This document shows positions 57,247 through 64,000 of a stretch of DNA of 64,000 bases, piece after piece. A program made the position numbers and the translations under genes. Location of the stretch: assembly GCF_002029235.1 (NCBI RefSeq), contig NZ_MZGV01000021.1, positions 1 to 64,000 of the forward strand, in the 5' to 3' direction. The first letter of the stretch is position 1. Every line of letters starts with the position of its first letter. The notes under the pieces are model-generated. The model searched no databases and was not told the origin of the DNA. It saw only the letters and a program-made list of their open reading frames with translations. Source of the DNA: Clostridium oryzae. GTDB lineage: Bacteria > Bacillota > Clostridia > Clostridiales > Clostridiaceae.

Positions 57247-58545
57247 CTAGTCATTTTGTTGGATTTTCTTAAATATATCCTCAGGTTTAATCTTTCCAGT
57301 AAGCATTTCTGGAAAACTCTTAACTAGTATATTTTCCCAGGAACTTCTCCTTATAATACTGTCTGCCGGTTCTACCAGTTCCTTTGAGTGCTTAATTAAG
57401 TTGTTTCCCTGCACTGAAAATCTGTTTTGAATTTTGCCATCTTCTCCCTTCGTATTACTTATACTTCCCGTAGAACTTATTAATTGTACAGAGTTTTCAT
57501 AGGAAGTGAGAAATTTAAGTAATTTTAATGCAGCTTTTCTCTTTTTCTTATATGCTTTTTGACTCATATGAAAGTTACCATTACCTATGCCATATATAAC
57601 GGAAGATTCATCAGCTTTTCCATCTTTAAATTTAGGAAATGGTATCACATCCACAGATGTATCATTAATATTCACAGCCCCATCACCTATAAACCAGGAG
57701 CCTTGTGCAATCATGGCTGCTTTCTTTTCAAGAAATAACTCATTCCTGCTTCTATCATCTATTGTAAATGCATTTTTAGGAAATGCACCTTTTTCATATA
57801 ACTGCCGTATGCAATACAGCGCTTTTACATAACATGGTTTTATTCTGGAATTAGTATATGGATTCTCTGTATCCCTTCTCCCCCCTAATTTCATTACTAT
57901 ATTCTGATAAAGATACGTGCCTTCAGCAGTACAATTATAGGCTATAGGTATTATATTATGACTTTTAAAGCTTCTTACTGCATTTAAAAGCTCATCATAG
58001 GTTCTAGGTATTTTTACATTATATTTTTTAAAAAGATTATTATTAATAAATAACCCTTCATATATTATTTCATCAGGTATCCCATATATCCTGTCTTGAT
58101 AGCTATCATATTTCCAAGTACTCTTATAGAAACTATTTTTCCACTTAGTGTCCTTGTTAAGCACATTTGTTAAATCTGCTATTTTTCCTGCTCTAACAAG
58201 TTGTTCCATATCAGAACCTGGCCACAATCCGAACACATCAGGTTCATTTCCTTGAGCAAAATCAGTTTTAAGGGTAAATAAAAAATCATCGTTTCCCCTT
58301 GATTTATTAATTACCTTTATATGTTTATTTTCCTTTTCAAATTTTCTAAGTACTTCTTCTAACTTTTCAGCCTTTGTATCCATTCCTCCCCAGCTGCTCA
58401 TAAAAACTAATTCAATATCTTTTTTATTATTTGTATATTTATTTTTATTACTATTGTTATATAGATTCTTAATAGTAATATATAAAATAAAAATTAGTAT
58501 AAGGCCATATACGCAATACTGAACCATCGTTTTCTTTTTATACAT
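57247..58545 (-). CDS. Extracellular solute-binding protein (family 1), membrane-anchored
   Basis: 432 residues. The N-terminal helix (about 9-30) is not followed by a lipobox Cys, so it should stay as a membrane anchor and not become a lipoprotein. The remainder is a type-I sugar-binding fold: VFMSSWGGMDTKAEKLEEVL, GNEPDVFGLWPGSDMEQLV, AAMIAQGSWFIGDGAVN and KKRKAALKLLKFLTSYEN. Because it heads the YesM/YesN operon and not a permease operon, it may be a co-sensor presenting sugar to YesM. Alternatively it serves the ABC permeases. GGAGG precedes ATG. Confidence 0.85.
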   Translation of the reverse strand: MYKKKTMVQYCVYGLILIFILYITIKNLYNNSNKNKYTNNKKDIELVFMSSWGGMDTKAEKLEEVLRKFEKENKHIKVINKSRGNDDFLFTLKTDFAQGNEPDVFGLWPGSDMEQLVRAGKIADLTNVLNKDTKWKNSFYKSTWKYDSYQDRIYGIPDEIIYEGLFINNNLFKKYNVKIPRTYDELLNAVRSFKSHNIIPIAYNCTAEGTYLYQNIVMKLGGRRDTENPYTNSRIKPCYVKALYCIRQLYEKGAFPKNAFTIDDRSRNELFLEKKAAMIAQGSWFIGDGAVNINDTSVDVIPFPKFKDGKADESSVIYGIGNGNFHMSQKAYKKKRKAALKLLKFLTSYENSVQLISSTGSISNTKGEDGKIQNRFSVQGNNLIKHSKELVEPADSIIRRSSWENILVKSFPEMLTGKIKPEDIFKKIQQND

Positions 58546-58801
58546 ACATGCCTCCTGTATGGCTTCTATTATATTTGAATTTATGTAAACCTATACCATT
58601 ACATTTTAACATGATTTAAGCCTCATGTAAAAATTTATTTATGTTAATTATTTTATGTTAGTATATAATTTCAATTTTTTTCAAAGAATTTTTCTGTAAT
58701 ATTAACATTCAAATTATATGTAGCTTATATATTATATAATTATAATATTTGGTCAATAATATATACAGTATTGAAAATTTATAATGGGAGGAAAAAAACT
58801 T

Positions 58802-59107
58802 ATGACATCAAAAAGTGGAATAAACCTAAAAAAAGAAATGCATAGACTGATAAAACATTCAAAACACCCAATGTTTACTTATAGAACTTCTAATGATAGC
58901 TATGAATTTTCTCCATTTCATATGCGCGAGGAAAGCAGTTATCATGATTCCAATGGTAAATTTAGTCTGCAGAATTTCATTAACAAAAATTCTACAATTA
59001 TTGCTTCAGCAGCCATTGGACTTATAGGCGCTGCTGCTATAGGTATGTCTATGCAGAAAGCACCTAAAAAGAAAAGTTGGGTTTCTGTGATTGGCAGAAT
59101 GATGTAA
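58802..59107 (+). CDS. Small membrane protein of unknown function
   Basis: 101 residues, not recognised. A basic, His-rich N-terminus (LKKEMHRLIKHSKHPMF), a polar middle and one Ala/Gly-rich helix (IIASAAIGLIGAAAIGMSM, about 67-85), then KAPKKKSW. Start is ATG 58802 after GGGAGG; the in-frame ATG at 58784 lies in the ribosome site. It stands alone between the solute-binding protein and lacI genes, on the plus strand. Confidence 0.65.
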   Translation: MTSKSGINLKKEMHRLIKHSKHPMFTYRTSNDSYEFSPFHMREESSYHDSNGKFSLQNFINKNSTIIASAAIGLIGAAAIGMSMQKAPKKKSWVSVIGRMM

Positions 59108-59200
59108 CATATTAAACTGATATTCTCTTCATTCAAATGTACATTATAGATTTTAATATATACTTGCAAAAACAGCAGGAGAAATCTAACCTTGCTGAAA

Positions 59201-59252
59201 ATATTAGTATAAAGGGGATACATTTATACTGTGATCTCCTTTACACTAATAT
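59201..59252 (-). terminator. Hairpin after the LacI-family gene
   Basis: ATATTAG (59201-59207) / CTAATAT (59246-59252) and AAAGG (59211-59215) / CCTTT (59238-59242) form a long interrupted stem 10 bp past the lacI-family stop codon, and also downstream of the 101-residue gene. Probably a terminator for both; no clear U-run is seen. Confidence 0.55.
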
Positions 59253-59262
59253 CCTACTTGTA

Positions 59263-60273
59263 CTAAAATTGGTTCATTCTTTTTACAGAGTCTCTGACAA
59301 CTATCTTGCCATGAATTAAAACTCTTCCATATTTCCTATCTTTATTTTTTATTTTTTTAGCTATCATTTTTGCAGTAACTCTTGACATCTCACTAATATC
59401 AACCTTTACTGTCGTAATATTAGGTACTGATATTCTAGCGTGTTCACTATCATCAAAACCCACTACAGAATAATCTTCAGGTACGGAATATCCCATTCTA
59501 GTCAGCTGTTCTACAAGCTTTAGCGCAGTTTTGTCACAATTGCATACGAATGCAGTAGGCATATTCTGTGGTAATTTCATTTCTGCCCATTCACTGTTAT
59601 CCTTCCTGTCCTTTATCACCCAATCTTCATTGAATTCAAGTTGATATTCAAGTATTGATTTGTAATAACCTAAAAAACGATCTTGGATACTACTAGTTAA
59701 ATTTAAATTACCAACATAAGCTATTTTTCTGTGTCCATTTTCAATAAGATAATTAGTTAATTCATACATGCCAAAAAAATTATCTGTTATTATACTGTCG
59801 ACACGCATATTATCATAATAAAAATCCAAAAAAATAGTTGGGAACTTGCATTCTAGAATTTTATTAAGATATTCTCTACTTAATTGTCCTAATATAATAA
59901 CACCATCTATTTTCTGTTCCAAAAGCATCCGTGGTACATTAAGATTTTTTTCATTTTCAAAGGTTACTATATTAAACATAGAAGTATAATTCAGTTTTTC
60001 AAGCTCTTCAGATAATGTTTTGTATAACTTTACATAAAAATAATCGTCTTGCCCAAAAAACTTTTCTGATGTAATGATTCCTATACTATAGGTTAAATCC
60101 ATTTTTAACATTTTTCCTTTTGCATTATATAGATAACCTATTTCATTAGCTACTTGAATAATCTTTTGACGCATACTCTCACTAATGTCACCTTTACCAG
60201 TAAGTGCTTTTGATACTGTAACCTTGGAGACGCCAATTCTATCTGCGATATCCTGCATAGTGACCCTTTTCAC
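59263..60273 (-). CDS. LacI/CcpA-family transcriptional repressor
   Basis: 336 residues. The N-terminal LacI HTH (MQDIADRIGVSKVTVSKALTGKGDIS) and hinge helix region precede a periplasmic-binding-like effector domain (about 60-330), including GFDDSEHARISVPNITTV. Start is GTG 60273, 6 nt after AGGTG. Effector is not known; sugar is likely from the family. Possible targets are the sugar genes to the left, or its own promoter; no operator was confidently found. Confidence 0.92.
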   Translation of the reverse strand: MKRVTMQDIADRIGVSKVTVSKALTGKGDISESMRQKIIQVANEIGYLYNAKGKMLKMDLTYSIGIITSEKFFGQDDYFYVKLYKTLSEELEKLNYTSMFNIVTFENEKNLNVPRMLLEQKIDGVIILGQLSREYLNKILECKFPTIFLDFYYDNMRVDSIITDNFFGMYELTNYLIENGHRKIAYVGNLNLTSSIQDRFLGYYKSILEYQLEFNEDWVIKDRKDNSEWAEMKLPQNMPTAFVCNCDKTALKLVEQLTRMGYSVPEDYSVVGFDDSEHARISVPNITTVKVDISEMSRVTAKMIAKKIKNKDRKYGRVLIHGKIVVRDSVKRMNQF

Positions 60274-60602
60274 CGCTTACACCTGCCCTCTAAATTCAAA
60301 TTGCATTGTAGGATATTATTGTTAAGTTAATTTAATCTATTTGCTTTTTAAACATGCCTTTTGGTATTATATTAATTCATATTTTAAAATTAATCAATAA
60401 AACTAGCTAACTTATTGTTAGAATAAAGGTATTAGGAGTCTATTTTTCTCATTACTTGATGATATATGGATATTTATACTACATAATCTAAACTTTCCGC
60501 ATAATTTTATTACTTTATAAACACACTAACATAGTTCAATATGATATAATTATCCCCTAAAATAACAACAGTTTTAACTAAAAAAATAAACGGAGAGATA
60601 TT
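60274..60602. other. Divergent intergenic region between lacI and the APC transporter gene
   Basis: 329 bp, very AT-rich. TATAAT at 60545-60550 is a probable -10 box for the transporter, without a good -35. A small CTAAC/GTTAG hairpin occurs near 60408. No riboswitch or small gene was recognised. Confidence 0.5.
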
Positions 60603-61946
60603 ATGAAGAACAAAACAGAAAAGTACGGTATTTTTACAGCAGTTGCTATGATAGTCGGAGTATGTATTGGATCAGGTATATTTTTTAAAAGTGATAATGT
60701 ACTTATCGCAACTGGCGGAAACATTCCTCTAGGAGCAGTGGTATTTACTCTCGGTGCTATAAGTATAATATTTGGAGGTTTGTGTCTTAGTCAACTAGCA
60801 GCCAGAACAGATGCTGCAGGAGGCGTAATAACTTATTTTGAAAAGTTTTGTGGAAAAAGGCTAGCTTGTGGTTTTGGGTGGTTTCAAATATTTATATATT
60901 TTCCTACACTAGTGGCCGTAGTCGCCTGGGTAGTAGTAATATATATAAGTATTTTGTTTAATCTTCATTTCACGCTTGGAACCCAAATATTTATTAGTTT
61001 CTTACTTTATTCATTATGTTTTCTTTACAATACACTATCAACAAAAATAGGGGCAATATTCCAAAACATCACAACCATAGTGAAGCTCATCCCCCTTGTG
61101 CTAATAGCAATTTTAGGTCTTTTATTCGGCAATCCATCAAAAGGATTTTCTGCTATTCCTCTATCTACATTACAAGGAGTTACCTGGCTATCCGCTGTAG
61201 GGCCTATAGCATTCTCCTATGACGGCTGGATAGTTTCTACTTCTATATCAAACGAAATAAAAAATTCAAAAAGAAATTTACCTATAGCACTTGTGTTTGC
61301 TCCTATTTTCATTCTAATAATATACGTTTCATACTTCATTGGGGTTACCTGCTACATAGGTCCTGAGAATGTTATTAATTTAGGTGACGCTCATGTTTCA
61401 CTCGTAGCCACAAAATTATTTGGTACTGTTGGAGCAAAAGCCATATTAATATTTGTAATTATTTCCGTTATGGGAACACTAAATGGTTTAGTACTCGGAT
61501 TCATACGTTTACCTTATTCACTATCACTAAAAGGTAAGCTGATTCCTTTTTCAGATGAGCTGAATATTGTGAATGAAAAATATGGTATATCTATAGCCTC
61601 TTCTATTTTTGCTTATTGTGTCTCAGTTGTATGGTCAATTGTTCACTATATTACAACTCAGTATAAGCTTTTACCTAATTCCGATATATCAGAAATCTCG
61701 ATAGCAATAAGCTATATCTTTTATATATTTTTATATTATCAGGTTTACAAGCTATACCATAAAAAAGAAATAAGAAGCGCAGGTTCTGGCATTATAGTTC
61801 CAATTATGGCTACAATTGGTTCACTATTTATTTTATCAGGAGCACTTCAAAACAAATTATTTATATATTATGCTACTTTTTGCGCTATGGTATTTGCGGT
61901 ATCCCTTATTTATTTCCATACAAATAATAAAACAAGTACCTATTAA
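60603..61946 (+). CDS. APC-family amino acid permease
   Basis: 447 residues with about twelve membrane helices. The first helix contains GVCIGSGIFFKSDNVL, the substrate-binding GSGI motif of the APC superfamily, and helix 6 GPIAFSYDGWIVSTSISNEI, as in LAT/YfnA-like amino acid exchangers. The C-terminus is FHTNNKTSTY. CGGAGAG precedes ATG. Substrate cannot be assigned. Single gene with its own terminator. Confidence 0.88.
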   Translation: MKNKTEKYGIFTAVAMIVGVCIGSGIFFKSDNVLIATGGNIPLGAVVFTLGAISIIFGGLCLSQLAARTDAAGGVITYFEKFCGKRLACGFGWFQIFIYFPTLVAVVAWVVVIYISILFNLHFTLGTQIFISFLLYSLCFLYNTLSTKIGAIFQNITTIVKLIPLVLIAILGLLFGNPSKGFSAIPLSTLQGVTWLSAVGPIAFSYDGWIVSTSISNEIKNSKRNLPIALVFAPIFILIIYVSYFIGVTCYIGPENVINLGDAHVSLVATKLFGTVGAKAILIFVIISVMGTLNGLVLGFIRLPYSLSLKGKLIPFSDELNIVNEKYGISIASSIFAYCVSVVWSIVHYITTQYKLLPNSDISEISIAISYIFYIFLYYQVYKLYHKKEIRSAGSGIIVPIMATIGSLFILSGALQNKLFIYYATFCAMVFAVSLIYFHTNNKTSTY

Positions 61947-61963
61947 CTTTTGTTTCAGGCTAA

Positions 61964-62019
61964 AAAATCTCACAGCGCAGCTGATAAGTTCAAATTCAGC
62001 AGCTATGCTATGAGATTTT
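61964..62019 (+). terminator. Terminator between the permease gene and the 82-residue gene
   Basis: AAAATCTCA (61964-61972) pairs with TGAGATTTT (62011-62019), with inner GCAGCTGA/TCAGCAGC pairing. It serves both converging genes. Confidence 0.75.
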
Positions 62020-62022
62020 GGG

Positions 62023-62271
62023 TTATCCATTGATTTCATCCATTATCTTTTTAGCTATCTGTTCAACATTAATATTATCATCAACCTGCATTGCAATATT
62101 TTGAGCAAGTCCCTTAGCTGCTCCAGTTATATAAACTATTTCTGCAGTTTCTTCATCAATCTTTCTTACAACTCTAGCTATGTCGCCTTTTTTAACTTCA
62201 ATAATATCACCTTTTGCAGTCTTTATCTTTCTATTTTGTTTAAACCTTATCTGTTGACCTAATTTTATCAT
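62023..62271 (-). CDS. Small conserved-looking protein of unknown function
   Basis: 82 residues, not recognised. An N-terminal beta-rich stretch (IRFKQNRKIKTAKGDIIEVKKGD, in two parts) resembles an SH3- or KOW-like barrel, and the C-terminal part (VEQIAKKIMDEING) is an amphipathic helix. GGAGG is near the start (AAGGAGGTTTTCATAGTATTATG). Codon use looks like its neighbours. It stands alone. Confidence 0.65.
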   Translation of the reverse strand: MIKLGQQIRFKQNRKIKTAKGDIIEVKKGDIARVVRKIDEETAEIVYITGAAKGLAQNIAMQVDDNINVEQIAKKIMDEING

Positions 62272-62382
62272 AATACTATGAAAACCTCCTTGTTAATTAC
62301 GTTAACATTAATTATATCGTCTTGTGAAGCTAATAATATTACTCATCTATATATTATCATCGTATATATTATAATAAAAGCC

Positions 62383-62402
62383 TGACTAAAATTTTTTAGT
62401 CA
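62383..62402 (-). terminator. Terminator of the chemotaxis receptor gene
   Basis: TGACTAAAATTTTTTAGTCA forms an 8-bp stem; on the minus strand GGCTTTTATTAT follows. It lies about 17 bp after the receptor stop codon. Confidence 0.65.
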
Positions 62403-62418
62403 AGCTCTATAATTATAT

Positions 62419-64000
62419 TTATAATTTAAAAATTGATACAAGTTCTGTTAATTTATCAAGTCGCTCTTTTGAAAGGTCTGTACTTTCAATTACCTGTTCT
62501 GATAGTCCATTTATAGATGCTGTATCCTGTGCTATATCAGTTGCTCCCACTGCACCCTCATTTGAAGCTGTTGCCACATGGTCTACAGTAAGCATTATAT
62601 CATGTATAGATGCTAACAATTCCTCAGAAGTGGCACTAAAATCACTCACTAATTCCTCCACCATTTTAGCATCTCGTTTATATTGCTCTCCAGATTCAAC
62701 AAATTCTCTATAATCAGTTACTACTTGTCTCTGAATAAAATTCATCATTTCTTCTGCACTATTTTTAAGATTTTCAACTGAAGTTAACACTAAATTGGAA
62801 ATATCTTGTATCTCCATAGCTGTATTCTTTGAGTTCTCTGCAAGATCATTTATCTCATTAGCTACTACTGCAAAGCCTTTTCCGGCTTCCCCAGCTCTAG
62901 CAGCTTCAATTGAAGCATTGAGTGCCAACAAATTAGTTTGTGAAGTAATTTGAAGTATTTCTTCAGTAAGTGAGTCTATCTTTTCTACAGCTTTAACCTG
63001 ATCTATTGCCTCTCTAAGTTTAATATCCAATCTTTGTCCTACATCTATTGCACTTCTGCTAGCTTCCTCTGCAACAGACTTAAGTTTAGATGCTCTTTCA
63101 AATATTTCTTTCGATGTATTTAAACCATCCTGCGCTTTATATGTAACATTTTCAACTGCATTTTTCACTTCAACAGCAGAAGCATTCATTTCCTCGGCAG
63201 AAGCAGCCATTTCTTCCATTCCAGCTGACAGTTCCTGAGTAGTAGCCGAAACATTGTTAATTTTTGTTCCCAAAGTGCTCATATCTTCTTTCACTATCTC
63301 AAAGGTATTAACAACCTCAATCGTCTCACTGTTAACTCTGCCTATAATATTTCTAAGAGATGCCTGCATCTGTGCCATAGATTGTACAATTCTTCCTATA
63401 TCATCATGCATTTTAAAATACTTCTCATGAATTTCTTCACTCAAGTTACCATCAGCAATTAATTTGAGATGGTCTTCCGCATATTTAAGACCTTTAGTTA
63501 CATAAGTCACAAAGGTACCTATGACTATCACTAAAATTAGTAATGCTAGAAATGCAACTACTAAAACAAATCTGAGTATTCCGTAATAATTCTTTAATAT
63601 TTCTTTCTGTGGAATTTGACTTATTAGTGACCAATTTGTATCAGTGTTACTAATGCTTACAGGATAAGCCGCAAAGAGAAACTTTTGATTTGACTTTGAC
63701 TTTATATACTCTGCTATTTTCTTACCGTTAGAAGTCTTATCAATAATATTTTTCCAGTACATACCCTGTTTTTTTGCATCAGTCATCACTAATTTTTTAT
63801 CATTCCCATCAGCAATATAAACACCATTTTTAGATACTAAGGATGCATGTCCTCCCATTGGACGTATTTTTTCAATAGCAGCTTGAAGTATGTCAAGTTT
63901 ATAATCTATGGATATTACTCCAATAAATTTACCAGCATCATTCAGCATCGGAGTTACTATAGAAGTCATAGCTACATTATTGCCATTTACTTTATATACT
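62419..64000 (-). CDS. Methyl-accepting chemotaxis protein (5' part outside the window)
   Basis: At least 527 C-terminal residues; the frame stays open to the window edge. The visible part holds the end of an extracellular dCache sensor domain ([14 protein letters not shown] and [12 protein letters not shown]), a membrane helix ([20 protein letters not shown]), HAMP, and the signalling domain with the hairpin tip [20 protein letters not shown]. It signals to CheA/CheW. Ligand cannot be told; dCache domains often bind amino acids. The true start is beyond 64000. Confidence 0.93.
   Translation of the reverse strand, partial: VYKVNGNNVAMTSIVTPMLNDAGKFIGVISIDYKLDILQAAIEKIRPMGGHASLVSKNGVYIADGNDKKLVMTDAKKQGMYWKNIIDKTSNGKKIAEYIKSKSNQKFLFAAYPVSISNTDTNWSLISQIPQKEILKNYYGILRFVLVVAFLALLILVIVIGTFVTYVTKGLKYAEDHLKLIADGNLSEEIHEKYFKMHDDIGRIVQSMAQMQASLRNIIGRVNSETIEVVNTFEIVKEDMSTLGTKINNVSATTQELSAGMEEMAASAEEMNASAVEVKNAVENVTYKAQDGLNTSKEIFERASKLKSVAEEASRSAIDVGQRLDIKLREAIDQVKAVEKIDSLTEEILQITSQTNLLALNASIEAARAGEAGKGFAVVANEINDLAENSKNTAMEIQDISNLVLTSVENLKNSAEEMMNFIQRQVVTDYREFVESGEQYKRDAKMVEELVSDFSATSEELLASIHDIMLTVDHVATASNEGAVGATDIAQDTASINGLSEQVIESTDLSKERLDKLTELVSIFKL

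Overview
This is about 64 kb of AT-rich chromosome from a butyrate-forming Clostridium, close to the C. acetobutylicum type by content and gene order (from memory: guaA-guaB ... groEL-groES ... ogg ... hbd-etfA-etfB-bcd-crt-rex). Strong GGAGG or AGGTG ribosome sites, frequent TTG/GTG starts, a CIRCE operator, a Rex operator and a guanine riboswitch all fit the Clostridia. Most genes lie on the minus strand. No tRNA, rRNA or CRISPR array was seen.

Layout. 1-1925: edge of an integrated element (XRE-type regulator and tyrosine integrase) abutting the 3' end of guaA. 1926-5321: guaA and guaB, the latter behind a promoter and a guanine riboswitch. 5422-19067: one long type IV pilus operon read leftward from a good promoter: pilB, pilC, major pilin, two tandem copies of an unassigned structured RNA, pilM, pilN, pilO, three minor prepilins, a secreted von Willebrand A protein and prepilin peptidase; pilT is absent. 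19203-21340: groES-groEL under CIRCE/HrcA control. 21606-26213: DUF1461 membrane protein, 8-oxoguanine glycosylase and the electron-bifurcating transhydrogenase NfnAB. 26254-31947: crotonyl-CoA to butyryl-CoA operon crt-bcd-etfB-etfA-hbd with rex upstream and a Rex operator over the crt -10 box; two hairpin elements separate etfB from etfA. 32178-35568: ABC-F protein and HtrA protease. 35803-43201: histidine operon hisZ-G-D-B-H-C-F-I-E, with hisC where hisA usually sits and no hisA.

43214-49493: M42 aminopeptidase, a 187-bp palindromic element, then tsaD with a catalytically dead alpha/beta-hydrolase homologue and a membrane-anchored MutS-like ATPase, and a RusA-like protein with an added zinc finger. 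49503-58545: a beta-glucan use region: GH94 cellobiose phosphorylase, two sugar ABC permeases (the first lacking TM1), a YesN/YesM two-component system and a membrane-anchored solute-binding protein. 58802-64000: small membrane protein, LacI regulator, amino-acid permease, a small unknown protein and the C-terminal part of a chemotaxis receptor that runs off the window.

Features that ordinary genes do not explain: (i) the tandem 97-nt RNA between pilA and pilM, with one compensatory change; (ii) a 113-bp hairpin repeat present twice, 15 kb apart, at about 95% identity; (iii) a family of intergenic units made of a GAATTC-centred hairpin plus a CTCTTTA-type pyrimidine tract; (iv) a 187-bp palindrome after the M42 peptidase gene; (v) the pseudo-hydrolase/MutS-like pair. 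The tandem RNA is the best candidate here for something undescribed. All calls come from reading the sequence; no database search was run.
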